This document shows, piece by piece, positions 51,587 through 60,872 of a stretch of 64,000 bases of DNA. The position numbers and the translations under genes were made by a program. The first letter of the stretch is position 1. Each line of letters starts with the position of its first letter. This DNA comes from JACVRW01 sp963819635 (GTDB taxonomy: Bacteria > Actinomycetota > Thermoleophilia > Solirubrobacterales > Thermoleophilaceae). Under the pieces are notes generated by a model, which did no database searches, had not been told where the DNA came from, and worked only from the letters and a program-made list of their open reading frames with translations. Location: positions 496,001 through 560,000 of the forward strand of contig CAWFWX010000003.1 of assembly GCA_963819635.1 (NCBI GenBank). The letters run 5' to 3'.

Positions 51587-52434
51587 GCAGCGCGGCCATC
51601 GTGGCCCGCTACGCGCTGCGCGAGGCGGTGCGCCGACGGGTCATCCTGGTGGTGGTCCTCCTCACCCTCGCCTTCCTGGGGCTCTACGGCCTCGGCTGCG
51701 CCCTGACCTTCAACGAGGTCGACGCGCTGGCCGTGGAGGACCAGATCGACGACCGCGTGCTCGCCGGGTCGACGCTGCTCGGCCTGTCGATGTTCACGAC
51801 CCTGTTCCTCGGCGCCGTCCTTGCCGTCTTCCTCACCCTGGGCGCCGTACGCGGGGACGCCGAGCGCGGGCTGCTCCAGCCGCTCGTCGTCCGGCCGCTC
51901 GGGAGGACCAGCCTGCTGCTCGGCCGCTTCGCGGGCGCGGCGGCGGTCTGCGCCGTGTACGTGGCGCTCGTCTACCTCGGGGCCGTGCTGATCACCGGGA
52001 TCACGGGCGACTGGTGGCCCGACCGTGGCGTGGCCGCTGGGATCGGGCTGGTGGTCGCCGTGGTGGTGATCGCGGCGATCTCGCTGCTCGGCTCGATCTT
52101 CCTGTCCTCGACCGCGAACGGCATCGCGGTGTTCATGCTGTTCGGCGCCGGACTGGCGGCGGGGCTCCTCGGGCAGATCGGCGACGCGCTCGCGGTGCAG
52201 ACGCTCGAGGACGTGGCGAAGGTCTCCTCGTGGCTGCTCCCGTTCGAGGCGCTCTATCAGGCGGGACTGCACGGGCTCACGGCCGACACGAGCGGCATCA
52301 CCGGCGTGATCGTGCAGCTGGGCCCGTTCGGCGGCGCGCAGGAGGCGGGGTCCGGGCTGTGGCTCTGGACGGCCGCCTATCTGGCGCTCATCGGAGCCGC
52401 GGCGCGAGCCGCGTTCGCGCGGCGCGACCTCTGA
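51583..52434 (+). CDS. ABC-2 type transporter permease
   Basis: A 283-residue permease with six hydrophobic segments, beginning SSAAIVARYALREAVRRRV and continuing with an ABC-2/ABC-2_3-like pattern (LGAVRGDAERGLLQPLVVRP, LLGRFAGAAAVCAVYVAL). A large outside loop (about 57-66) follows the first helix. Partner of the ATPase encoded just upstream; together they form a homodimeric-type exporter. Confidence 0.9.
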   Translation: MSSAAIVARYALREAVRRRVILVVVLLTLAFLGLYGLGCALTFNEVDALAVEDQIDDRVLAGSTLLGLSMFTTLFLGAVLAVFLTLGAVRGDAERGLLQPLVVRPLGRTSLLLGRFAGAAAVCAVYVALVYLGAVLITGITGDWWPDRGVAAGIGLVVAVVVIAAISLLGSIFLSSTANGIAVFMLFGAGLAAGLLGQIGDALAVQTLEDVAKVSSWLLPFEALYQAGLHGLTADTSGITGVIVQLGPFGGAQEAGSGLWLWTAAYLALIGAAARAAFARRDL

Positions 52435-52466
52435 AGGCGACCTGAGGCGGCTCTATCCTCGATCGG

Positions 52467-55400
52467 GTGGGTGCTGTAGCCCCTGATTCCCTGCTGGAGG
52501 GGCTGAACGAGCCCCAGCGCGAGGCCGTTCTACACGGCGAAGGGCCCCTGCTCATCCTCGCCGGCGCCGGCTCCGGCAAGACGCGTGTGCTCACCCACCG
52601 GATCGCTCACCTGGTGGGCACCGGGCAGGCGCGCCCGAGCGAGATCCTGGCGATCACCTTCACCAACAAGGCCGCGCAGGAGATGCGCGAGCGGGTCGAG
52701 ACGCTCGTCGGCAACCGCGCCCGCGCGATGTGGGTGATGACCTTCCACTCCGCCTGCGCCCGGATGCTGCGCGCCGACGCGGACAAGCTCGGCTACACCC
52801 GCGGCTTCACGATCTACGACGAGCAGGACTCGCTGCGGCTCGTCAAGGCCTGCATCGACGAGCTGGACGTGGACCCGAAGCGCTTCGCCCCACGCGGAAT
52901 CCGCCGCCAGATCTCGGACGCGAAGAACCAGCTGCTCGACGCCGAGGCGTACCGGCTGAAGGTCTCGACCTTCTTCGAGCAGACGGCGGCCGACGTCTAC
53001 GACCTGTACGAGAAGCGCCTCCACGCGGCCAACGCGATGGACTTCGACGACCTCCTGTTCCGCTGCGTGAACCTCTTCGAGCTCTTCGAGGAGGTGCGCA
53101 ACCGCTACCGCCGCTCCTTCCGCCACGTCCTCGTCGACGAGTACCAGGACACGAACCGCGCCCAGTACCGCTGGCTGCAGCTGCTGACCGAGGAGCACCG
53201 GAACCTGTTCGTCATCGGCGACGACGATCAGTGCCTGGTTGGCGGCACCCCGATCACGATGGCGGACGGCTCGACGAAGCCGATCGAGGAAGTTGAGCGC
53301 CGGCGACGAGGTGCTCTCGTCGCACGGCTGCGGGCGATCTTCGTCCGGCCGCAGGTACCCGGATGCGTTCGAGAGCACGGCGACAGATTGGCGTACGTGA
53401 TCACGACACGGTGGCAGGCCGCGAACTGGTCAGCACGCCGAGCACATACGCACTTCGCGGGCTATCGACACGGGCGCACGACGCCCAGAGCATCTACTGC
53501 ACTTATGCGATGCACCGAGACGATCAAGGGCTTCCGCGTGGGCACGACGCAGGACCTCTCAAGAATGCGCGACGGCAACGTCGGTCAGCGGGAGTCCACA
53601 CGCGGGCGATGAGGAGAGCGCCGAGCGCGTGGGTGGTCTCGGCACATCGCGACAAAGCCAGACGCGACGGTCGGCCGAGGCCGTAGCTCGTCGCTGCGGT
53701 ATCGGCATCCCGACGCATCCCGTTTGTGGCCGCAAGGGGAAGGGCGAGGAGGGAGTAAGCTCAACCAGGCACTGATCGACTCGGGTCTACGACGAGGTTG
53801 ATTCGGAGTCCCGCGGGCCATCGAGCTGCTGTCGCGACGAGGGGCACGCAACTTCGAGCATCCGCACACATTCGTGGCAAGGCCTCGACGGCCGCCGCCG
53901 CAAGGTGATCGTGACCCTATGCGCCGTGACGGCGAGGCCGATCACGCTGCTGCATACCGTCGCGATCGGCGGCCGCGACGCCGAGACCCGCAACGTTCTC
54001 GAGGACCTCGGACTGCGGGTGCGGTCCAAGGCCGGGACGGGTGCAGCCCCGAGGTGGCGCTCGGAGATCCTGCTTACAAGACCTACGCCGAGGCGGATGG
54101 CCGCAGTTGCGGCGATCGAGAACCGACTCGACGTTTCGGTGAGGTCCGTCGCGCGCCTAGGCCGCAGGAGGCGAGGTCTCGCAGCAAGTGCGCTGCCGTT
54201 CATGCCCGCAGCATCGAGTGTCCGGGTCGGTATGGCCATGTTCACCGCGAAGACGGCGGCTACGACGTGGTCGAGTCGACGTCGAGCCATGTGGAGCTAG
54301 AGGCGCCGGTCTATGACCTCAATGTCGAGGACACCCACAACTTCATCGCCAATGGGTTGATCACCCACAACTCGGTCTATGCGTTCAGAGGCGCCGACAT
54401 CGAGAACATCCTCCAGTTCGAGCGCGATTGGCCCGACGCCACGGTCGTGAAGCTCGAGCAGAACTACCGCTCGACGCAGACCATTCTCAACGCGTCGAAC
54501 GGGGTCATCGCGAACAACCGCCAGCGGAAGGACAAGTTCCTCTGGTCGGACCTCGGCGACGGCGATCCGGTCCACGTCCGTGAGCTCGAGGACGAGCACG
54601 CCGAGGCGCGCTTCGTCGTCTCGGAGATCGAGCGGCTCGTGGACGAGGGGGCCTCGCGCGACGAGATCGCCGTCTTCTACCGGACCAACGCGCAGAGCCG
54701 GGTGCTCGAGGACATGCTCGTGCGCTACGGGGTCGGCTACCAGGTCATCGGCGGCACACGCTTCTACGAGCGGGCCGAGATCAAGGACGCGCTCGCGTAC
54801 CTGACGCTGCTCGTGAACCCCGCTGACACGGTGGCGTTCTCGCGGATCGTCAACTCGCCGCGCCGGGGAATCGGCGCGACATCGCAGGGCCGCCTCGTGG
54901 GCTACGCGAACACGATCGGCGAGCCGGTCTGGGAGGTGGCCGCCGAGCCCGAGTCGGTGCCGGGCCTGGCCGCGGCCGCGATCAAGGCGGTGGGCCGCTT
55001 CATGTCGGTCATGGAGCGGCTTCGCGAGCGGGCCGAGGGCGGCGCCGGTGTCGGCGACCTGCTTGCCGAGACGCTCGAGGAGACGGGCTACACCGAGGCC
55101 CTCCAGGCAGAGCGGACGATCGAGGCGCAGGGCCGGCTCGAGAACCTCGAGGAGCTCGTCGGCGTGGCGCGGGAGTACGACGCTACCGCCGAGGAGGGCT
55201 CGGTCGAGGAGTTCCTGCAGCAGCTCGCCCTCTTCTCGGAGCAGGACAACCTGCGCGACGACGAGGGGATCGTCACGCTCATGACGCTCCACAACGCCAA
55301 GGGGCTCGAGTTCGGGATCGTCTTCATCATCGGGCTCGAGGACGGCGTGTTCCCGCACATGCGCTCGATCGAGGCGGGCGACCTCGAGGAGGAGCGCCGG

Positions 55401-55787
55401 CTCGCCTACGTGGGCATCACGCGCGCGAAGCGCCAGCTCTACCTCACGCACGCGCGCACGCGGCTGCTGTTCGGGGCGCGCGACTGGAACATGCGCAGCC
55501 GCTTCATCGACGAGATCCCGTCGGAGTTCACCGACCAGGAGGAGGACGCTCTCACCGGGCCTGCCGCGGCGGCCACGTGGAGCGGCGGCGCCTCGGCGCC
55601 GGAGCCCCGGTCAGCGACGCCCGGAGGTGGCGGATCGTTCGCGCTCGGCGAGGACGTGGTGCACGCGCAGTTCGGCGAGGGCGTCGTCGTCGGAGTGGAG
55701 CCGGGTGGCCTCGTCGTCGTGCGCTTCGCCGCCGATCGCTCCGAGCGCAAGCTCATGGCGGACTACGCGCCCCTCAAGCGGCGCTAG
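52467..55787 (+). pseudogene. pcrA: UvrD/PcrA superfamily I helicase interrupted by a frameshifted intein
   Basis: Exteins are intact: 52467-53231 encodes 255 residues (Walker A AGAGSGKTRVLTHR, FTNKAAQEMRER, VLVDEYQDTNRAQY) and 54372-55787 encodes 471 (SVYAFRGAD, VKLEQNYRST, VTLMTLHNAKGLEF, YVGITRAKRQLYLTHAR, and a C-terminal tudor-like GEGVVVGVEPGGLVVVRF). Joined they make a normal 726-residue helicase for repair and replication restart. The intein sits between GDDDQ and SVYAFRGAD, in helicase motif III. Because the intein is out of frame internally, the protein as written stops at 53612. Confidence 0.93.
53232..54371 (+). mobile_element. Degenerate intein in helicase motif III of pcrA
   Basis: Exactly 1,140 bases (380 codons), in frame with both exteins. 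The N-terminal splice block is intact (Cys1, CLVGGTPITMADGSTKPIEE) and so is the C-terminal one (VYDLNVEDTHNFIANGLITH, then N and +1 Ser). Between them the recognisable intein text jumps frames: AGDEVLSSHGCG, GRELVSTP, FAGYRHGRTTP, KGFRVGTTQDLS, AWVVSAHRDKA, ELLSRRGARNFEHPH, GRDAETRNVLEDLGL, ENRLDVSVRSVARLG, ALPFMPAASSVRVGMAMF and GGYDVVES lie in three different frames, at least seven switches. The FEHPH...GRDAETRNVLEDLG part looks like a LAGLIDADG-type homing-endonuclease region. Confidence 0.88.
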
Positions 55788-55817
55788 CGCGCGGGCTGCG
55801 GATACGCTGACCGACCG

Positions 55818-56660
55818 ATGGCAGCCGAGATCATCGACGGCAAGGCGGTGGCCGCGAAGGTTCGCGAGGAGGTGAAGCGCGAGGTCGAGGCGATGGATCG
55901 CAAGCCGGGCCTCGCCACGATCCTCGTGGGCGACGACCCCGCGTCGGCGGTGTACGTGCGGATGAAGCGTGAGGACTCGGCGGAGGTTGGGATCGAGTCC
56001 TTCCACCACGAGCCGGGCGGCGACGTAGGCCCGGGGCCGCTCGCGGAGCTGATCCGAAGCCTGAACACGGACGACCGCGTGGACGGCATCCTGCTCCAGC
56101 TGCCGCTCCCGGACCACCTCGACCAGGACGAGTTCGTGGGTCTGATCGACCCCGCGAAGGACGTGGACGGGCTCACCACCGCGAACGCCGGCCTGCTCAT
56201 GCACGACCGCGGCGAGGCGATCGTGCCGTGCACCCCGGCCGGGGTGATGCGGCTGCTCGAGGAGACGGGCGTGGAGCTGACCGGTGCCAGGGCTGTGGTG
56301 ATCGGGCGCTCGATCCTCGTGGGAAAGCCGATGGCGCAGCTGCTGCTCGCGGCGAACGCGACCGTCACGCACTGCCACTCGCGGACACGCGACCTGCCCG
56401 CCGTCTGCCGCGAGGCGGACGTGCTCGTGGCCGCGGTGGGATCGCCGGGCCTGGTGACGGGGGACATGGTGGGGGAGGGTGCGGTCGTGATCGACGTGGG
56501 CACCAACCGCACCGACGCGGGCCTGGTCGGCGACGTGGACTTCGATGCCGCCAAGGAGCGCGCCCGCGCGATCACGCCGGTGCCGGGCGGCGTCGGCCCG
56601 ATGACGCGAGCGATGCTGCTCGTGAACACCGTGAAGGCCGCGCGCGCCCGCGGCGTCTAG
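55818..56660 (+). CDS. folD: Bifunctional methylenetetrahydrofolate dehydrogenase/cyclohydrolase
   Basis: A 280-residue FolD. Catalytic Lys/Tyr region near residues 45-55 (DPASAVYVRMKREDSAEVG; the usual Tyr-x3-Lys is YVRMK), DGILLQLPLPDHLD near 93, PCTPAGVMRLLEE near 138, VIGRSILVGKPMAQLLL near 157 and PVPGGVGPMTRAMLLVNT near the end. It interconverts methylene-, methenyl- and formyl-tetrahydrofolate with NADP. It ends in a CTAG shared with the convergent MFS gene. Confidence 0.96.
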   Translation: MAAEIIDGKAVAAKVREEVKREVEAMDRKPGLATILVGDDPASAVYVRMKREDSAEVGIESFHHEPGGDVGPGPLAELIRSLNTDDRVDGILLQLPLPDHLDQDEFVGLIDPAKDVDGLTTANAGLLMHDRGEAIVPCTPAGVMRLLEETGVELTGARAVVIGRSILVGKPMAQLLLAANATVTHCHSRTRDLPAVCREADVLVAAVGSPGLVTGDMVGEGAVVIDVGTNRTDAGLVGDVDFDAAKERARAITPVPGGVGPMTRAMLLVNTVKAARARGV

Positions 56661-58339
56661 CCGGGCAGGAAGCGCTCCGCGATGTCGAGAGCCGAGCGCG
56701 GGTCGACCCCGTAGCGCTCCTCGTACTCGCGCGCGGCGTCGTCGTCGGCCAGCGCGAGCACGAGCTCCTCGCGGGACGACCCCACCCGGCACGCAATGAC
56801 GTCGGCGGCGACGAGTGCCGCGTCCTGTGCGAATCCCGTGACACCCCCGGTGCTGGGAAGGTCACGCTGCTCGCACGGATCCGCGATCTCGACCGGCGCG
56901 GGCCGGGCGGAGTCGGCGAGAAGAGCAAAGGCGAGGACGCCGATCGCGGCCGCTGCCGTGACGGTGACGAGGGCGGGCGCGCGCGCTGACCGCAGCGCGA
57001 AGACGGCGAGCAGCCCGGCCGCGACCAGGGCGAGGCCGCCTGCCACCAGGAAGGCGGTCCGGAACCCCTCATCCACGCTCGTGACGAGGAGATCGTCGGC
57101 TCGCTGCGTGAGGTCGTCGTAGGCGGCCAGCTGGTCGTCGGGGACGTCGTCGCGGGCGTCAGCGAACACCTTGTCGAGGCCGCCGCGCGGATCCTCGGTC
57201 TCCACGCTGCTGCTCAGCCGCGGCGCGATCTCGAGCTTCAGCTGCGGGTCGATCCGCGCGTCGAGGATGAGTGCCGCTCCGCGGAGGCGCGTCTCCTCGA
57301 GCGTGCTGTCGAGCTCGTGCTGGGCGATCGGGGCGAGGATCAGGAGCGCGAGCGCGATCCCGGCGTGGCGCATCGTCAGAAGGCGGGCTGACTCGATCCC
57401 GTCGCGGTCCGGCAGCAGCTCGCCGGCGAGGGCGGCGAGCGCCAGCCCCATTCCGATCCCGACGGCGAGCTGCGGCGGGATCGTCCACGCGACCGTGCCG
57501 TTCGGCAGGAACGCGAGCGCGGCGGCGCCGGCCGCGACCAGGACCGCGCCGGCGGCCGCGCGCTGAGCGGCCGGGCCGGGGATCCGGGTCGCGGCGAGTG
57601 CGCTCAGCGGCATGACGCTCACGACGAGCGCCGCGGCGAGCGGTTCGATCCCCCAACCGCTGATCAGGAGCAGGACCGTGAGGAACAGCGCCGCGGCGAT
57701 CGCGCCCGAGACGAGCGCAAGCGCGGCGAAGAGGACGGCACGTCCCCGCGGGCGGGCACGCTGGACCGCAATCGGCCCGCTTCGGGGGAGCGACAGGCAG
57801 GCGGGCAACGCCGCGAGGGCTGCGGGTGCCTGCAGCAGGAAGATCGAGCGCCAGCCGAAGGCCTGGGTGAGGGCGCCGCCGATCGCGGGCCCGGCGGCCG
57901 TGCCCAGCAGGGCGGCGAGCCGCCAGAGCCGGTGGCCCGCGCCTTCGGGGCCCTCGCCCACCAGCGCCGCGTGCGCGGTCACCAGCAGGGCCGCTCCGCC
58001 GAGTGCCTGGAGCGCCCGGGCAACCAGCAGCAGATCGATGCTCCCGGCCAGGCCGCAGACGAGTGAGCCCACGCCGAACAGGGCCACGCCGGCCAGGCCC
58101 ACCGGCCCGGCCCCATGAGCGCGCCCGAGCCTCTCGGCGGGCAGCAGCGCCAGCGCGAGCACGACCGCGTACACGCCGAGCACGGCGGCGACTCCGGCGA
58201 CGTCCGTGTCCAGCTCGCGCAGGATCGGCGGCAGCGCCAGCGCGACGATCGCCGTGTCGGCGAGCGCGAGGAAGGCCACTCCGGCCAGCGGGAAGCGGCC
58301 CGTCACACGGAAGGGGCGGCGGGCGGCCGGCGGGGGCAT
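56657..58339 (-). CDS. MFS transporter (DHA2/EmrB-QacA-like)
   Basis: A 560-residue transporter with about fourteen hydrophobic segments: LADTAIVALALPPILRELDT at helix 1, GRAHGAGPVGLAGVALFGVG, ARALQALGGAALLVTAHAAL (motif near helix 4/5), GPAIGGALTQAFGWRSIFLL (motif C region). The last part has a large soluble loop (about 355-425) between helices and a 75-residue hydrophilic end. Drug or metabolite:proton antiport is the usual role; substrate unknown. Start ATG 58339. Confidence 0.88.
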   Translation of the reverse strand: MPPPAARRPFRVTGRFPLAGVAFLALADTAIVALALPPILRELDTDVAGVAAVLGVYAVVLALALLPAERLGRAHGAGPVGLAGVALFGVGSLVCGLAGSIDLLLVARALQALGGAALLVTAHAALVGEGPEGAGHRLWRLAALLGTAAGPAIGGALTQAFGWRSIFLLQAPAALAALPACLSLPRSGPIAVQRARPRGRAVLFAALALVSGAIAAALFLTVLLLISGWGIEPLAAALVVSVMPLSALAATRIPGPAAQRAAAGAVLVAAGAAALAFLPNGTVAWTIPPQLAVGIGMGLALAALAGELLPDRDGIESARLLTMRHAGIALALLILAPIAQHELDSTLEETRLRGAALILDARIDPQLKLEIAPRLSSSVETEDPRGGLDKVFADARDDVPDDQLAAYDDLTQRADDLLVTSVDEGFRTAFLVAGGLALVAAGLLAVFALRSARAPALVTVTAAAAIGVLAFALLADSARPAPVEIADPCEQRDLPSTGGVTGFAQDAALVAADVIACRVGSSREELVLALADDDAAREYEERYGVDPRSALDIAERFLPG

Positions 58340-58665
58340 GTGCGAATTGTGGCTGCCGGCGTGCCCGAGGAGGTACGGCTACCCGCACCAAGATTGGTCG
58401 GACTGCCCCCTGTTGCCACGGTGTGCGGGCTGGCAGTCTGCTGCTCACATAGCTCGGCCGGCGCGGCCCACCTCAAGCCCGGACGCGACCCCTCAGATCG
58501 CTCGACCGGCGCCCCTGGACCGCCGACCAAGAACAGGCCGAGAGCACCGCGCGGCGGTTGTCCCCCGCAAGCGCCCGCGCGCCATCCTGGCCGCCGTCCC
58601 CGGAGCACCCTCCGTCCGGGGACGGCGGCGCCGGCGCGCCCTCTCGGCGCTACATTCCCGCCGCA
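58340..58665. other. 326-base intergenic region with a 14-bp hairpin
   Basis: No convincing gene; short open frames here lack coding character. CCGCCGTCCCCGGA (58591-58604) pairs perfectly with 58615-58628 over a ten-base loop, with no T-run after it. It lies 38 bases before the ATG at 58666, so it is a leader hairpin of that gene or a terminator of something reading in from the left. Promoters for the divergent MFS gene and the plus-strand membrane gene must lie here; I see no clear boxes. Confidence 0.6.
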
Positions 58666-59238
58666 ATGGATCTAAGACGGCTGCGCGCGGGGGAGTGGGT
58701 GATGGGGGCATCCGGGCTGCTCCTGTTCGTCTCCCTGTTCCTGCCCTGGTACGAGCTCGGTGAGGGCTTCGTGGCCGCGCCGCCGGACGCGCTCGACGCG
58801 CACGCCTCGGCCTGGGACGCCTTCACGATCCTCGACGTGCTGCTCGCGCTGGGGGCGCTCGCGGCCATGGCGGTGATCGTGGTGACCGCCCTCGAAGCGG
58901 TGCCGGCGGTGCCGCTGGCGCTCCAGTCGCTCGTCACGCTCTTCGCCATCCTGCTCCTGATCCTGGTCGTGTTCCGGCTCGCCGATCCGCCGGACGTCTC
59001 CTTCCTCGAGTCCACCGACGCCCCGGGGGCGCGCGCGAACGTGGAGGACGTCGATCGCGCGGCGGGGGCCTGGCTCGGGCTCATCGGCGTGGTCGGGGTG
59101 TGTGCCGGCGGCTTCCTCGCGATGCGCGACGAGCGCCGCTCGCCCGAGGGCGGTCACACGGACCTGAGCGGCGTCCCCACCGACTCGGCGCCCAGCATCG
59201 AGACGCGCCCGGCGCCGCGCGCCGAGAGCGGCTCTTGA
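58666..59238 (+). CDS. Four-helix membrane protein
   Basis: A 190-residue protein with hydrophobic helices at about 11-30, 52-75, 80-105 and 130-150. A short outside loop follows helix 1 (PWYELGEGFVAAPPDALDAH) and a hydrophilic C-terminal tail of about 35 residues ends the protein. The PWYE motif after helix 1 is common in actinobacterial membrane proteins of unknown role. Start ATG 58666. The next gene starts within its stop codon (TTGA at 59235). Confidence 0.7.
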   Translation: MDLRRLRAGEWVMGASGLLLFVSLFLPWYELGEGFVAAPPDALDAHASAWDAFTILDVLLALGALAAMAVIVVTALEAVPAVPLALQSLVTLFAILLLILVVFRLADPPDVSFLESTDAPGARANVEDVDRAAGAWLGLIGVVGVCAGGFLAMRDERRSPEGGHTDLSGVPTDSAPSIETRPAPRAESGS

Positions 59239-59783
59239 CGTTCGCGCGGCTGCGGGTCGCCGACTGGGTCGTGTTCGTCGCCGCGCTGGCGCTTCTGTTC
59301 ACCACGGCGGCGGACTGGTACAGCACCCAGAGCGGGGAGGAGGCCCGCCGCATCCAGGAGCAGTCACGCCCCGAGGAGGGTCAGCCCTCCGGCCAGATCC
59401 AGACCGAGGTCGAGCGCGACGCCGGCGTGCTCGCCGAGGCGCAGGAGCGGAATGCCTGGCAGGAGGACGGCACGATCGACAGGGTCATCCTCATCTGCCT
59501 GCTGATCACCGCGGCGCTGGGCGTGGGCGCGGGCTTCTGGCGAGCCAGCGGGAGGGAGACGCGAGGCCTCGGGCCGTACGCCCTGGTGGGCGTGAGCGCG
59601 TGCGTCACGGCAGTGCTGGTGCTGTACCGCATCCTCCAGGAGCCCGGCTTCGACGAGCTGACCACGGTGAAGTTCGGCGCACCGCTCGCGCTCGGGGTTC
59701 TGGGCGTGATCGCATTCGGTGCGGCGTCGTCCCTCCGCGAGGAGGGGCGCCGCGACCCGGTGGAGCCGGCACCCGTCGCCTAG
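59235..59783 (+). CDS. Four-helix membrane protein with an extracytoplasmic loop
   Basis: A 182-residue protein, TTG start overlapping the previous stop. Helix 1 about 9-24 followed by DWYSTQSGEEARRIQEQ and a 45-residue Glu/Gln-rich loop, then three helices (about 75-93, 105-125, 145-163). The W-Y after helix 1 echoes the upstream protein, so the two may be distant paralogues that work together. Function unknown. Confidence 0.68.
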   Translation: MTFARLRVADWVVFVAALALLFTTAADWYSTQSGEEARRIQEQSRPEEGQPSGQIQTEVERDAGVLAEAQERNAWQEDGTIDRVILICLLITAALGVGAGFWRASGRETRGLGPYALVGVSACVTAVLVLYRILQEPGFDELTTVKFGAPLALGVLGVIAFGAASSLREEGRRDPVEPAPVA

Positions 59784-59786
59784 CCG

Positions 59787-59941
59787 GCGCTGGCGAAAGT
59801 CGCTACGGCCGGCAATAAAGGAGGCGGCCGTCCTGGATAGGGGTCCATATAGGGCCCTAATCCAGGACAGTCCATGACCTCAGTGCTGTCGTACGGGCGA
59901 CAGGCCCCGCCGTCCCATAGGCCTAGCCAGTTTCGCTAGCC
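59787..59941. ncRNA. Structured non-coding element between convergent genes
   Basis: About 155 bases between two gene ends can fold as one unit. The ends pair: GCTGGCGAAA near 59790 with TTTCGCTAGC near 59931 (one G-U), then GCTA-GGCC with GGCCTAGC. Inside are an arm GTCCTGGATAGGG near 59830 pairing with CCCTAATCCAGGAC (one bulged base) and CTGTCG-TACGGG-CGACAG near 59885-59903. It could be a non-coding RNA, a bidirectional terminator, or a MITE-like element with imperfect terminal inverted repeats. I do not recognise a known RNA family. Confidence 0.45.
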
Positions 59942-59945
59942 CCGC

Positions 59946-60566
59946 CTAGCCGGCCACCGCGACGAACCAGCGGCCGGCGTGCAGCACGGAGCCGCCGCCC
60001 AGCTCCGCGACGAGCTCGTCGGGCTCGAAGAAGCGCTTGTACACCGTGTGGCGCGAGCCGTCGTTCAGCACCCGCTGCTGGTGCTCCTCGGCCGGAACGT
60101 CCTCGCGCCGCGCCGAGTCGACGACCACGACCTGTCCGCCGACGCGCCGGGCCTCCTCCAGGAACCGCTCCCGCTCGGCAGCGAGCAGATGCCCATAGAA
60201 GTGGCTCGTGAAGATGCGCTCGAACTCACCGTCCCCGAACGGCAGCGGGACCGCGTCGCCCTGGACCACGCGAACGTCCGGAAGCCGCTCGGAGGCCACC
60301 GCCACCATCGCCTCGCTCTGATCGAGCGCGACCACCTCACCCGGCAGCTCGCGCGTCAGATAGCCGGTCCCGCAGGCCACGTCGAGAGTGCGCCCGGGCG
60401 CCAGTCCATGCAGCACGGCGAGCAGCGCCTCCACCTCCTCGGACCAGCCCGGCCGGGGCCGTCCGGCGAACACGCCGCGCCCCAGCCACCAATCGTCGTA
60501 CTCGGCAGCGCGCCGGTCGTAGTACCTCCGCATCAGGTCACCGACCACCCGTCGCCCCACAGGCAC
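59946..60566 (-). CDS. SAM-dependent methyltransferase (class I)
   Basis: Up to 206 residues: YYDRRAAEYDDWWLGRG at the N-terminus, the SAM-binding LDVACGTGYLTREL near residue 61, the acidic loop VVALDQSEAM near 78, VVQGDAVPLPF near 100 and FTSHFYGHL near 118. It is of the UbiE/Methyltransf_11-25 type that methylates small molecules; substrate unknown. ATG at 60533, eleven residues in, is the likely alternative start. Divergent from gatC. Confidence 0.85.
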   Translation of the reverse strand: MPVGRRVVGDLMRRYYDRRAAEYDDWWLGRGVFAGRPRPGWSEEVEALLAVLHGLAPGRTLDVACGTGYLTRELPGEVVALDQSEAMVAVASERLPDVRVVQGDAVPLPFGDGEFERIFTSHFYGHLLAAERERFLEEARRVGGQVVVVDSARREDVPAEEHQQRVLNDGSRHTVYKRFFEPDELVAELGGGSVLHAGRWFVAVAG

Positions 60567-60584
60567 AACCTACAATCGCGGGCG

Positions 60585-60872
60585 ATGATCGACAGGGATC
60601 AGGTCCTTCACGTGGCCAAGCTCGCGCGGCTGCGGCTCACCGACGAAGAGGTCGACCGGATGGCCGGCGAGCTGTCCAAGATCCTCGAGCACGTGGAGAC
60701 GATGGGCGAGCTCGATCTCGAGGGCGTCGAGCCGACCTCCCACGTCGTAGACCTCACGAACGTGCTGCGCGAGGACGTGCCGCGCCCGAGCCTCGATCGC
60801 GAGGTCGCGCTCGAGCAGGCTCCGGACGCGACCGAGAGCGGCTTCCGCGTCCCGAGTCCGGGAGCGTCGTGA
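60585..60872 (+). CDS. gatC: Asp/Glu-tRNA amidotransferase subunit C
   Basis: A 95-residue GatC that clamps GatA to GatB: DQVLHVAKLARLRLTDEEVD, SKILEHVETMGELDLEGVEP, TNVLREDVPRPSLDREVALE. TACAAT at 60571-60576 could be a -10 box. Its stop overlaps the gatA start (GTGA at 60869). First gene of the gatC-gatA-gatB operon. Confidence 0.95.
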   Translation: MIDRDQVLHVAKLARLRLTDEEVDRMAGELSKILEHVETMGELDLEGVEPTSHVVDLTNVLREDVPRPSLDREVALEQAPDATESGFRVPSPGAS

